Positions 37,360 to 46,844 of a DNA stretch of 64,000 bases are shown piece by piece. The DNA is from Daphnia carinata (taxonomy: Eukaryota > Arthropoda > Branchiopoda > Diplostraca > Daphniidae), in contig NC_081331.1 of assembly GCF_022539665.2 (NCBI RefSeq), forward strand, positions 8,029,534 through 8,093,533. The letters are read 5' to 3'. Below the pieces are notes generated by a model. The model was not told where the DNA came from, searched no databases, and saw only the letters and a program-made list of their open reading frames with translations. The stretch's first letter is position 1; each line of letters begins with the position of its first letter. The translations under genes were made by a program, and so were the position numbers.

Positions 37360-37740
37360 GCCAGTTGCCTCAGGGCTGCGTTTTCTACTACCTGGTCGCG
37401 CAATGCCGCCATTAACTCGTTGTGTTGCTGTTGCTGTGGCTGCTGAGCACGCTCTTGGGCAATGCCGGCTGTAAACTGGGCCAGAGCGGCAGTCAGTGCA
37501 GGATCCATGGCTGCAGTTGGCTTCTGTGGCTCTACTTCTGATTTTGGCTTTTCCTCGACCGGCGATAGATTAAATACAATGCTTCCCCTCGGGGACGCTA
37601 CGCTAGGTGCTACAAGCCTGACCCTAGACACCTGCGTTTCCTTGGATGGTGAGCCCCCAGGATGGCCCGGAACCACGTGTCCTAATGTGGTAGCAAGGAC
37701 GGTCGAAACGCTCTACCAACTCTTTCTTCGGAGGCATGCG
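37360..37740 (-). pseudogene. Gag-like fragment of a retroelement
   Basis: The minus strand starts MPPKKELVERFDRPCYH near 37738, shifts frame and continues with a Pro/Glu- and Gln-rich stretch (VEEKPKSEVEPQKPTAAMDP, then AQFTAGIAQERA) and a helical end (NELMAALRDQVVENAALRQL). It ends at the right-arm border. Composition and layout resemble the N-terminal region of a retrotransposon Gag, but I see no nucleocapsid knuckle. The assignment is weak. Confidence 0.35.
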
Positions 37741-38322
37741 ACACTCCCGATAAAAAAAAAACAAAAAACCACGCACAAACACACAAACAAACAAAAAAAT
37801 AAACAAAGCAAAAACAAAAAAAGGAAACAAAGCTAAATGATTACTAGCTGCTAATTATCCACCATGGAACATACCATCACCTAACCCACCAAATGACTCC
37901 ACGCTTAACAATAGGAAAACGCAATGAAAGCAGAATTCAAAATTTACGCAACGGAGAACGGTCAATAACCAGGGTACGAGCACCAACCTAAAAAACGTAC
38001 AAGAAATGGGAAGATTAATCAGCGGGGAGTTAAGATGTCGAGGATATAACTAGATATTGCCGCGTGTCCAACACCTTCCTCAGCCGCACCATGTCTGTCA
38101 CAATTTGCCGGCCGTTGTCGCGTGGTTTCCGAATGGCGGCGCGGATACACTTACCTTCATACAAATTACACAGCAAGAAAATATCTTCTGGGCGTAAGCT
38201 ATTGCTGAACAAACGTGCGAAAGTGAAAATCAGAATTGTTCATCAGCGTTCATAAGGTTAAACTTCAAATTGATGCTGGAAGTAGTTTAACAAGGTCCAG
38301 GTTGAAACTCAACTAGAAGAAA
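37741..38322. other. A-rich simple sequence and unassigned DNA
   Basis: 37749-37829 is a long A/AC-rich tract (aaaac and caaac words). A 60-codon minus-strand ORF at 38030-38212 has no recognisable motif. The rest may hold the promoter and leader of the RG-rich exon at 38323. Confidence 0.4.
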
Positions 38323-38401
38323 ATGGATTCTACCGGGCGAGCACGAGGCCGTTCCCGTGGAAGGGGACGTGGAGAGGAAGGATTGGATACCTTGACTATC
38401 T
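38323..38401 (+). pseudogene. RG-rich N-terminal exon, possibly Piwi/Argonaute
   Basis: ATG at 38323 reads MDSTGRARGRSRGRGRGEEG and is cut at 38401 by the truncated 5' LTR of the gypsy element. N-terminal RG clusters are typical of Piwi-clade proteins, where the arginines are methylated and bound by Tudor proteins, but other RNA-binding proteins have them too. No PAZ or PIWI domain occurs anywhere in the window. Confidence 0.35.
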
Positions 38402-38494
38402 ATCATTGTGGGAAATACGCCTCCGAGCTCGTTATTATTTCCTTTTGTCTTAAATACCGTAAAGTCAGTCTTCCCACAAGGAAGATACTTTACA
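38402..38494 (+). repeat. Truncated 5' LTR
   Basis: Contains TGTGGGAA..TTCCCACA as an internal inverted pair and ends ACTTTACA. It matches the end of the 3' LTR (49424-49516). Everything 5' of the poly(A)-signal region is missing, so it lacks the LTR promoter. Confidence 0.75.
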
Positions 38495-38499
38495 TAATG

Positions 38500-38996
38500 G
38501 TGGCAGCGTTTTTCAGGAGCTCTACCACAATGATGGACGATGTTATGTCAGGTGGGCATAAACTTTCTCGTACACCTTTGAACACCCCGCTTATTCCTGT
38601 AACACCCGTAGTGCAAATCAATGACGAAACGATAGCTAAGTTCATTAGTTTCGAAAAATTGTCAGCTTCTTCCACGACCGTTCCGCATACATTGCAAGGC
38701 TGTCAGCCGTCAGAAAAGGAACAGTAGATGTTAAGCAGTCGGCTTTTCCCATTTTAACTCCCAAAGTGCAGACAGATAACACCCAGTTGAAGAAATTGAG
38801 GTCTAACACGGCGTATGAGGCCGTATCTCCATTAGTTAAGCCTACCGCTAGGAGAATTTGGCCTGGTAGCAAAGCTTCCGTTACACCTACTCAAACCGTT
38901 CCGTCTGTTTATGCAAGATTAGCTTCTCGTTTTTCCCCCATAAAATCACCTGTGGGAAACACATCAAAGACTAGTTTTCTCTCGAGCACTCTTTAA
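38500..38996 (+). pseudogene. N-terminal gag-region remnant
   Basis: Two open stretches in different frames (to a TAG at about 38725, then about 38724-38996) encode a Ser/Thr/Pro-rich disordered sequence (SRTPLNTPLIPVTPVVQIN; later VYARLASRFSPIKSPVG). A one-base shift separates them. They precede ORF1 at 39024, whose ATG directly follows a TGA. Function unknown. Confidence 0.4.
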
Positions 38997-39023
38997 GCTT
39001 TTTCCAAAAGAAAAGCCCAGTGA

Positions 39024-40124
39024 ATGGACGGTCAACCCAAAGTGAGTCTCCATCACCTATACCACGAGATCACGACCAACCAATCGAGAATATTCCCGGC
39101 ACCAACGAGTCAGTTACCGTCCCTACTACTGACGCTCAGGTACCTCAAGGAGAGGGAATTGGATTTCCAGTCAACCAATCCATTAATTTGGGAACAACTA
39201 CGATCGTTGATGCAAACAATCCGGCTGCGGTACCAATACCAAGCCAACGTGACAACGGATTTGAAAAACCCGAAGACACTCCTGAAAGCCTTGGGAGCAG
39301 TCCTTGAAACGATAGCAATTGGACAAACCAGGACAACGGCACAGGTTGCGGAGAACCAAGTGGCCGCGCTGACAGCAATCTTCACAACCTATGCGAGGGA
39401 GTTTACGATTTACCTACTAGGACAGACTTACAACATCGTCGAGTTACTGACATACACGCCGGCGAAGGACAAGGACCTGTTCAACTTTGTCCCCCAGGAA
39501 AGCTTGCTCAACAACCTCGAGGACAGGACATATTCCCTACTCGCAATCGAGATAGCGCAGTTCTCAACCTACCTAAAGGACACCCTGCGGGAGTACCAGC
39601 TGAAGTTCCTCAAGGACATCCTCCACCTGGTCCCTTACCGAAGAAAAGTTCAGCCCATAAGCAGTTTGGAGGGATTATTGCCGGAACTGACATCGCTTCA
39701 GACCAAATTAAACAACTTCCAGACATCGGTGCAACCGGACGGGCAGCGAATAACGAAGGAAATCAGGGAAACACTCATTCCGGCTACCAACGAATTGAGA
39801 CAGTTGCTATCATACATTCCGAGGACCCAGGAAGAACAGCAAACCACGCCGAGTCCGCAGGAATCGCCGCTGTCGGAACGCATTCCGAAGAGAAGGCGAG
39901 CACGCCAAAGAAACCGGCCTTCCAACCAGTCACGCACTCAACACCCTCCTCAAGCCCAGCAATCCAATCAGCAGGAAGATCTGATAGCGCAACTGAGGCG
40001 ATTACGAACAGCATTTCAGGACACCCTCAGAATTCACGGCGAAAGACGTCGAATCCTCTCATATTCGATCCCGACATGGCCAAATCTTGTTCTCCTTCAC
40101 GGGCTGCCACAGTCAACGACTTAA
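39024..40124 (+). CDS. Element ORF1, unknown helical protein (366 aa)
   Basis: An uninterrupted 366-codon ORF. The N-terminal two thirds look alpha-helical (LRSLMQTIRLRYQYQ, QVAALTAIFTTYAREFTIYL, LREYQLKFLKDILHLVPYRR). The C-terminal third is Gln/Pro/Arg-rich with the basic patch KRRRARQRNRP. The last 49 bases overlap the start of the gag-protease ORF in another frame. The other frame, which runs into gag, is also open from 39308 on with a Pro/Gly/Ser-rich reading. No family was recognised. It could be an N-terminal structural protein of the element. Confidence 0.5.
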   Translation: MDGQPKVSLHHLYHEITTNQSRIFPAPTSQLPSLLLTLRYLKERELDFQSTNPLIWEQLRSLMQTIRLRYQYQANVTTDLKNPKTLLKALGAVLETIAIGQTRTTAQVAENQVAALTAIFTTYAREFTIYLLGQTYNIVELLTYTPAKDKDLFNFVPQESLLNNLEDRTYSLLAIEIAQFSTYLKDTLREYQLKFLKDILHLVPYRRKVQPISSLEGLLPELTSLQTKLNNFQTSVQPDGQRITKEIRETLIPATNELRQLLSYIPRTQEEQQTTPSPQESPLSERIPKRRRARQRNRPSNQSRTQHPPQAQQSNQQEDLIAQLRRLRTAFQDTLRIHGERRRILSYSIPTWPNLVLLHGLPQSTT

Positions 40125-42004
40125 ATGATTTTCAGACAAACCAACACACTTTTTCGCGCCTACAATTGCTTCCTTCCTTTTCGGGAAGTCCAATTTCTCG
40201 TTTTGACTCTTGGCTAGAATCTTTTGAAAGCATAGTTGATGGGGCAGCATGGTCAGAAGAAAAGATTATTCAGATGCTGCGAGCTAAAATAACAGATAAG
40301 GCTTTTTCAGTACTTCAAAACATTATCAGGCAGCATCCGCATGATTATGCGTCTATTAAAGAAGCGTTACTTGATCACTTTCATGGGGATGAAAACGTCG
40401 ATGTCTATATAAAAAAATTCAATAAGGCTAAACGCAAACCAGGCGAAAAAATTGTCGACTATGCGCATCGCTTGCACGAGATTTTTAAGAAGGCGTATCC
40501 AGCGGGTTATGCAGAGAAATCGTTCACGATAATCCTTATGCAAAAATTTATCGAGGGGTTGGATTCCAAATTACAGGCCAAAGTACGTTATAAAGAATTT
40601 CGCGATTTTACCGAGCTTGTAGCATCAACGCGTATTTATGCCGTTCGTTTGGAAGCTTTAGAGACAGATCGGGAAAAACATGAGTTTGTTAGAGCAATCG
40701 ATGGATCGTGTGACACAAAACATTCAGATTTGACGGAACTCAAGCAAATGTTAATCGACCAGAAGGAAATAGTCAATAATGTCGTTGCTAATATTAGTCA
40801 AGGGAATAAAAATGCGGAGAGCCCGAAAGAAAACAGGGAAGACATTAGGGATGTTCTTCAGGAACTCACGCAAGCAGTCAAACAGCTCCAAAGGGACAAG
40901 AAAGATTATTCTTCTTCTCCAACAGGCAACCCTTATAAGAAACAAGTTTCGTTCCAAACCAATAGCGGCAATCAAGACAGAAATTGGAGACCTCCTCCTC
41001 ATCGACCCAATAATAACACCAATTCTTACCAAAATCCGGGATTCTCTAATAGACCTACACAGTCCACGTCCTCGTTTTCCAGACCTTTTATTGATTCGAG
41101 AAATCGGCCTACTCAAAATGGAATAACTTGCAATTTCTGCGGTTTTCGTGGGCATACACAATCGGAATGCCGTAAATTCCAACGACATAATTTAGAACAA
41201 GCACAGCCTCCAATTTGTTATTCTTGTCGTGAAATCGGACACAAATCGAATAACTGTCCTAAGTTCAGGAGCTCCGATAGGCCGAATATTCCAGGTCCCC
41301 CCTCAGCGTCAGGGAAACCAATAGATATCAACTGTAACTTCGGGTCAGTTGATAGGGAGCCTCAGTTAAAATCCCGACAAGTCGCAAAATTAACAACTAT
41401 AACAAATGAATCGACCCCTAGAATTCCATTAAAAATTTTTCAGATACCGTTGCAAGCCTTATTTGATACAGGCGCGTCTAAAAGCATTATTCACGAGAGA
41501 ATATTTCATAAGTTACCCCCGAGAGGTCAAGCGATCTGCAGTCAGCTTGATTTCGATTTGTATGATGTAGGGGAGAAAAAGTTACATACGCTGGGAAGAG
41601 TTACATTGCCCGTACGATACGGAGAGTCAGTTTTAAGACAAGAGTTTATTGTTACAAATGGTGTTTCTGAAGACTGTATCCTTGGATGGGATGCAATCCA
41701 GAAGCACGGTTTTCGGCTTGACGGAGAAGCCAGGAGCATTTATTTAGCAAGGGATGCGCAGGGATCAGCCATCTCTAGGGTACCAGACATGGCAGTTACG
41801 ACGGTCAAAAAGACGACGCTATTTCGTCAGACTTCGCTAGTAGTTGCAACGCAAATGAAAGGTTCATTTCCGTATGTCCCCCTAATACCACATTTATGTT
41901 TACCCCAGCAGAGGATTTGCCGAACGGTATTTTTATTGAGGAATTCATTGGAAACGTATCTAAAGATGGGAAATATCAAATTATGGTCGAGAATCATTCG
42001 TTAA
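40076..42004 (+). CDS. Gag-protease polyprotein of the gypsy element
   Basis: 642 codons. Residues about 20-210 are a capsid-like helical domain (RFDSWLESFESIVDG, IIRQHPHDYASIKEALLDHF, FNKAKRKPGEKIVDYAHRLH). Two CCHC knuckles follow near residues 352 (CNFCGFRGHTQSEC) and 381 (CYSCREIGHKSNNC). An aspartic protease has its DTGAS motif near residue 464 and the partner ILGWDAI near residue 537. The ORF ends inside the start of pol, which lies in the -1 frame, so a ribosomal frameshift within the 109-base overlap (41896-42004) is expected. I found no perfect slippery heptamer. Confidence 0.88.
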   Translation: MAKSCSPSRAATVNDLNDFQTNQHTFSRLQLLPSFSGSPISRFDSWLESFESIVDGAAWSEEKIIQMLRAKITDKAFSVLQNIIRQHPHDYASIKEALLDHFHGDENVDVYIKKFNKAKRKPGEKIVDYAHRLHEIFKKAYPAGYAEKSFTIILMQKFIEGLDSKLQAKVRYKEFRDFTELVASTRIYAVRLEALETDREKHEFVRAIDGSCDTKHSDLTELKQMLIDQKEIVNNVVANISQGNKNAESPKENREDIRDVLQELTQAVKQLQRDKKDYSSSPTGNPYKKQVSFQTNSGNQDRNWRPPPHRPNNNTNSYQNPGFSNRPTQSTSSFSRPFIDSRNRPTQNGITCNFCGFRGHTQSECRKFQRHNLEQAQPPICYSCREIGHKSNNCPKFRSSDRPNIPGPPSASGKPIDINCNFGSVDREPQLKSRQVAKLTTITNESTPRIPLKIFQIPLQALFDTGASKSIIHERIFHKLPPRGQAICSQLDFDLYDVGEKKLHTLGRVTLPVRYGESVLRQEFIVTNGVSEDCILGWDAIQKHGFRLDGEARSIYLARDAQGSAISRVPDMAVTTVKKTTLFRQTSLVVATQMKGSFPYVPLIPHLCLPQQRICRTVFLLRNSLETYLKMGNIKLWSRIIR

Positions 42005-44817
42005 ATCAAGTCATACTTCCTAGGAACACTACATTAGGCGTAATTGAGATTATTCATAACGTAATTGGGAAAATTGCTTTAAGTAAATTAGAGGAAAAGC
42101 CTACTATTAAAAGTGAGCCCGTTTTAATTTCAGAAGTCGACGCTGAATTTCAAGCTCCGCTCTCAAAACTATTAAATGACTTCCACGACTTGTTCGCAGC
42201 AAAAGATTCAGAATTAGGGAACACTAGTCTCATTAAACATACAATTGATACACAAGGAAGAGGCCCTATTCGACAACGCCCTTATCGAGTTACAAATAAT
42301 CAAAGAAAAATATTGGAAGATAAAGTACAGGAAATGTTGGATGCTAATGTGATCCAATATTCACATTCGCCATGGGCTTCACCTGTGGTTTTAGTGGAAA
42401 AAAAGGGTGGAGAAGTAAGATTTTGCGTTGACTATAGGAAATTAAATAGTATTACAAAAAAGGATTCGTTTCCTATGCCGAGGATAGATGAAACATTGGA
42501 CAAACTGTATGGGAAGAAATTTTTCACCACTCTTGATTTAGCTTCAGGTTATTGGCAAATTCAAGTTGATGAGCCGGCTATTGAAAAAACAACATTCGTA
42601 GTGGAAAATAACCTTTACGAATTTAAACGTATGGCATTTGGATTGTGCAATGCACCTGCGACATTTCAAAGACTAATGAATTATGTACTAAAAGACGTTT
42701 TGGGAAGTAAAGCGTTAGTTTACTTGGATGACGTAATCATCTTTTCAGACACTTTCGACGATCACTTGAATGATATTCGGGAAATCTTTGAATTATTGAA
42801 CAATGCCAATTTAAAATTAAAACTTAAAAAATGCCAGTTCATTAAAAGTTCAGTAAATTATTTAGGCCATGTCATCTCGACTGATGGTGTTAAACCTGAT
42901 CCGAGCAAAATTGAGAAAATAATTAATTATAAAAGACCCGCTTCGGTAGATGAAGTCAGATCATTTCTGGGTCTAGCTGGGTATTACAGACGATTTATTA
43001 AAAATTTTGGATCAATCGCCAAACCGTTAACCAGATTAACCCATAAAGAACTTAGCAGAAAACCTTTTAATTGGGGAAACGAGGAAAACATTGCTTTCGA
43101 AACCTTGCGTACATCTCTAGTGACTCCACCAGTACTGGCTTACCCCAATTTCAACGAGAAATTTTTCCTTTTCACTGATGCATGCGATTATGGCATTGGA
43201 GCGGTACTGTCCCAAATTCAAAATGGTCACGAGCACCCAATCGCGTATTCCAGTAGACAGCTAACGAAGGCAGAAGCTAAATACAGTACGACTGAAAAAG
43301 AGGCACTTGCGGTTATCGATGCGATTAAGCATTTTCGACATTACCTTTTAGACCAACCTTTTGAGATCATAAGTGATCATCGTCCACTTCAATGGCTTAA
43401 AAATCAGAAAGATAACAATGGGAGATTAGGAAGATGGGCTATCCTGTTGGCCGCAACGAATTATGAATTAAAATACAGACCGGGACGTATTCATCAAAAC
43501 GCGGATTGCTTGTCACGCTTAAAAATAGCTAGTATCCAAACCGAACGTAATATTAAATTAATTTGTGAAAGACAATTAGAAGACGACCTTTGCATAGTCA
43601 TTCGAAATTATTTAGATAACGGTGAACTTGAAGAAGAATTTCTCCAATCGAAACCAGATTGGGTAAAAGAAATCGAGTATTTTGAAGTTATTGACGGTAC
43701 GCTTTACCGGCACGTGCTGCCATCTTCTGATAACAAAAGAAACGAAACTCACCATCAGTTGGTCTTACCTACATCGTTACGTCATCTAGTGCTCAAAGAA
43801 CTACATGATGCACCGATGAGTGGACATTTAGCCTTTTATAAAACCTATTTGAAAGTAAAGAATCATTATTATTGGCCAAATATGAGGAAAGACATAAAAA
43901 AATATTGTCAGGCTTGTGAGGTGTGCATCGCCAACACTTCATCAAATTACAGAGCGTTATTGCATCCTCATGAAATTGCAAAGGCCCCTTTTCAAGTTAT
44001 AGGCATGGATTTTCTAGGCCCTATCACACCAGTTTCGCCCAATGGAAACAGTTACATTTTAGTTATCACAGATTATTTTAGCCGATGGGTGGAAGCTGTT
44101 GCTTTAAAGGATCAGACTGCGCAGACAACAGCAGAATGTGTGTACAAAACAATAATAGTTAGACACGGTATGCCTAAAGCTATTCTTTCAGATCGCGGTA
44201 CTAATTTCACATCGAAATTGTTCCGATCCTTTTGTAAAAAGTTCAACATTGAACAACGTTTGACAACGTCTTATAATCCAGCTAGTAACGGCGAAACTGA
44301 AAGGTTCAATAGAACATTAACAACAATGTTGAGGAAAGAATTGAAAGACGGCGAGCACGCAAATTGGGAAGATTTACTGGATGATGTGTTGTTTGCTTAT
44401 CGTAGTTCTGTCCATTCTTCTACACTGGACACCCCTTATTACTTATTACACGGTAGAGACCCCAATTTACCCATCAATGAATTTCTTGACGCGTCCCCAA
44501 AAACATTTATATCCGCATCGGATTACGTAGGTAACTTAGCCGAACGCTTGCGCTATAGTTTCCAACGCGTCCGTGAGGAGAGCGAAAAAGCCAGAAAACG
44601 TCAAAGGGAGCAATATAATAAAAGGGCGAATGTAAAACAATATTTGGTAGGAGATAGAGTCTTATTAGATATTAGAGTTGTAAAAGAGGGCGATAGTAGG
44701 AAATTTACTTCCAAATATAAAGGCCCTTATAGAATTGTAAAAGTATATTCCAATAATACTGTCGACATAGCCGACAATTCATATATATATGTATACGTAC
44801 GCACGTTAACCGTTTAA
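41896..44817 (+). CDS. Pol of the gypsy element (RT, RNase H, integrase)
   Basis: 973 codons. The RT has SPWASPVVLVEKKGGEVRFC, the FTTLDLASGYWQI block, FGLCNAPATFQRLMN and the catalytic YLDD near residue 277. RNase H starts at LFTDACDYGIGAVL near 425 and has the KYSTTEKEALAVIDAI block. Integrase has an HHCC zinc site near 636-675, then D (GMDFLGP, ~703), D (SDRGTNF, ~765) and E (NGETERFNRTL, ~799) of the DDE triad, and a C-terminal KYKGPYRIVKV (GPY/F module). The frame is lost close to the end in an AT/GT dinucleotide run (44775-44797): the conserved tail reads on in another frame past the TAA. Otherwise intact. Confidence 0.92.
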   Translation: MFTPAEDLPNGIFIEEFIGNVSKDGKYQIMVENHSLNQVILPRNTTLGVIEIIHNVIGKIALSKLEEKPTIKSEPVLISEVDAEFQAPLSKLLNDFHDLFAAKDSELGNTSLIKHTIDTQGRGPIRQRPYRVTNNQRKILEDKVQEMLDANVIQYSHSPWASPVVLVEKKGGEVRFCVDYRKLNSITKKDSFPMPRIDETLDKLYGKKFFTTLDLASGYWQIQVDEPAIEKTTFVVENNLYEFKRMAFGLCNAPATFQRLMNYVLKDVLGSKALVYLDDVIIFSDTFDDHLNDIREIFELLNNANLKLKLKKCQFIKSSVNYLGHVISTDGVKPDPSKIEKIINYKRPASVDEVRSFLGLAGYYRRFIKNFGSIAKPLTRLTHKELSRKPFNWGNEENIAFETLRTSLVTPPVLAYPNFNEKFFLFTDACDYGIGAVLSQIQNGHEHPIAYSSRQLTKAEAKYSTTEKEALAVIDAIKHFRHYLLDQPFEIISDHRPLQWLKNQKDNNGRLGRWAILLAATNYELKYRPGRIHQNADCLSRLKIASIQTERNIKLICERQLEDDLCIVIRNYLDNGELEEEFLQSKPDWVKEIEYFEVIDGTLYRHVLPSSDNKRNETHHQLVLPTSLRHLVLKELHDAPMSGHLAFYKTYLKVKNHYYWPNMRKDIKKYCQACEVCIANTSSNYRALLHPHEIAKAPFQVIGMDFLGPITPVSPNGNSYILVITDYFSRWVEAVALKDQTAQTTAECVYKTIIVRHGMPKAILSDRGTNFTSKLFRSFCKKFNIEQRLTTSYNPASNGETERFNRTLTTMLRKELKDGEHANWEDLLDDVLFAYRSSVHSSTLDTPYYLLHGRDPNLPINEFLDASPKTFISASDYVGNLAERLRYSFQRVREESEKARKRQREQYNKRANVKQYLVGDRVLLDIRVVKEGDSRKFTSKYKGPYRIVKVYSNNTVDIADNSYIYVYVRTLTV

Positions 44818-44860
44818 AGCCCCTATATGAAACGATGTTATGGAAGGATGAACGTGTCGG

Positions 44861-45550
44861 ATGTCGTTCCGTCAGCAACAACGACACCACAAAACGCAAC
44901 CGGACGCCCGCAAAGGAATAGACAATTGCCAATGCGTTTCAGATATTAAATCTGATAACTCATCCGCATGCAAGTCTGCTGATCGCGTTTCAGAGAAAAA
45001 AAAACAAAAAAACTCGAAAGTATATAACAGTGAGAAGATCGAAAAGAGCCACATCTTTCCGACAACTCGTTATAGTCACAACTCTAACAAGATTTATCTC
45101 CACACCGCAAAGCATCATCAAAGTAAGATGGAAAACCAAACTAGCGTTCAACACGAACAAGACACCGTCGAAGGGACTGGTGACGACGTGCAAGCTAACG
45201 AAGTGGTGACAACAACGGAGCCCACTACTGACTTGCCCTGGGAGCCAGTGGCAGAAAACACGGTCGAGGGGGTCAACCCAACACCTCATTCCCCAGACCA
45301 GACTAGCCAAGACTCTTGGGATCAGGCCCATCGCAATTACGAGCGACGTCTCGACGAGAAAACCAACATACTCACCACAAGACTTAACGCCGACCTCTTC
45401 GCTGAAGATTGGGCCAGCGCAGTTTACACCTTGAAAAGAATTCTGGACTTAGATCCAGCTAAACGCCACCCACCACTATACAACTGGCCATCAGAGCTGT
45501 GGAACACAGCTAACAAAAGGCCAAGGCGCGATTGGTACGACCAATTGTAA
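44861..45550 (+). CDS. Element ORF4, unknown post-pol protein
   Basis: A 229-codon ORF; a later ATG (45128) would give about 140 residues. The N-terminal part is basic and Ser/Lys-rich, the middle is acidic and Thr/Pro-rich (TTTEPTTDLPWEPVAENTVE), and the end has a helical, Trp-containing stretch (AHRNYERRLDEKTNILTTRL, FAEDWASAVYTLKRILDLDP). No family recognised. Position between pol and the envelope ORF suggests an accessory gene, or the remains of a pol C-terminal extension. Confidence 0.5.
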   Translation: MSFRQQQRHHKTQPDARKGIDNCQCVSDIKSDNSSACKSADRVSEKKKQKNSKVYNSEKIEKSHIFPTTRYSHNSNKIYLHTAKHHQSKMENQTSVQHEQDTVEGTGDDVQANEVVTTTEPTTDLPWEPVAENTVEGVNPTPHSPDQTSQDSWDQAHRNYERRLDEKTNILTTRLNADLFAEDWASAVYTLKRILDLDPAKRHPPLYNWPSELWNTANKRPRRDWYDQL

Positions 45551-46844
45551 GGCGGAAGAAAGAAAAAAAAAAGAAGCGGAAGAAAACTTCTGTTTTTCCC
45601 TAATACCGTAGTCAATATGTTTGTTCCATATAAATAAAATAAGGTTATATGCCAAAAGAAATCATAAACCGTAAAGGGAAACCCACTACCTTACCTAGGG
45701 TTGCGTATAGACAGAAAAACGAATAAGTCTATACTACATGCATAACTTGACCGTCTGTCAAGGTATCCAAATAAACCAATCCACACCATATATATAAAAA
45801 ACTAAAATTTTTCTGTCACTCGCCACACGTTATCCACGTCAGACTTCCTTACGGCAAATGACACAAGTTGCCGAAAATGCATTCTCGCATTTTCCATTTC
45901 CCTTATTCCTATTCTTTCTCTCTCTCGCGCCAGGTAGAGTTTTACCTTCTATCCCTTCCTTCTTTTTTCGTAGACAATATACTCCCCTTTTCTTCCTTAT
46001 ACGCGTTACTATTGCCTACGTTTTGCCACAGGACAAGTAACATGTCTCGTTCTCAACACAATATGTCTGGAGCATATGGCCTTGTTTCAAGCCCTGAGGG
46101 ATAATTTCCATTTCTTCTCATATATCACATTCTTTATCTCTGTCTCTCCCTTCCATTCTCTTTCTTTCTTTCTTTCTCACTAAGTTGGACTTAGAAAAAA
46201 ACTTAACTTTCGCATTTTTCTGTTTCATCATATATATTTGCTAAATTTATATGAACGCCTTCATGTAGCTTAATATATCAACTACTTCGCAATTGATGAG
46301 TTATATAGTCAAACTGGGGATTCGAACCTCAGAACCTTTGGCGTCACAGCTGAGAGCGCTACCATTGAGCTATTAGCTAATATTTTACACCTGGCGTAAA
46401 AGATTGGGTAACATACCGATTGTTCCCGTTAACTGCATTTTTCTTTGTGTGCCGTAGTATACTTTTTTCATTTATGCGCTATCCCGACCGCATTGTTAGA
46501 ACTTAGGAAAAAATTCGAACACTGCGCGTGACCTTTCACGGCAAAAACTTTTTCCGCCGTAAACTTTTAAACGTTTTCTTCTCGTCCTCCCCGCTAACCT
46601 ATATTATATTTTATTGTTTTCTCTTTTCGATAATTAAGCATATCTTCTCCTCTTTCCAACGATACTAGTTATTATGATGGATAAAATTTTCTTCCCCCGA
46701 AAACACAGTTATATTCCAGTGCCCTATATTTTTCTTCCCTTTTGCCGTAGCTAACTAGGAAAAGCCGACGGAAAAATAAGTTAACCTTTCAAAAGCCGTA
46801 GACTATTTTTCATTTTCGTTTTCTTACTACTTTTCTTCTCGTGT
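45551..46844. other. Non-coding spacer between ORF4 and the envelope ORF
   Basis: AT-rich with many TTCC/TTTC runs and a TTTC microsatellite near 46160. A degenerate tRNA-like stretch is at about 46312-46386. No credible ORF. Confidence 0.5.
46312..46386 (-). other. Degenerate tRNA-like sequence
   Basis: On the minus strand a D-arm-like TAGCTCAATGGTAGC and a T-arm with GGTTCGAATCCCC are at roughly tRNA spacing. The D stem, T stem and acceptor ends do not pair well and no anticodon arm fits, so it is more likely a tRNA-derived relic than a working tRNA gene. Confidence 0.35.

Noticed and set aside
38407-38478. A complete tiny LTR or MITE with TGTGGGAA..TTCCCACA ends
   Set aside because: Similarity with the second copy extends past both ends (to 38402 and 38494), and a poly(A) signal precedes the right copy, so this is better explained as the end of a longer LTR.
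41896-42004. Canonical slippery heptamer for the gag-pol frameshift
   Set aside because: The T5 run in gtatttttattg is near the right place but does not fit the X-XXY-YYZ rule in the gag frame, so I did not annotate a specific site.
46312-46386. Functional tRNA gene
   Set aside because: The D, T and acceptor stems do not pair properly and no anticodon arm can be placed.
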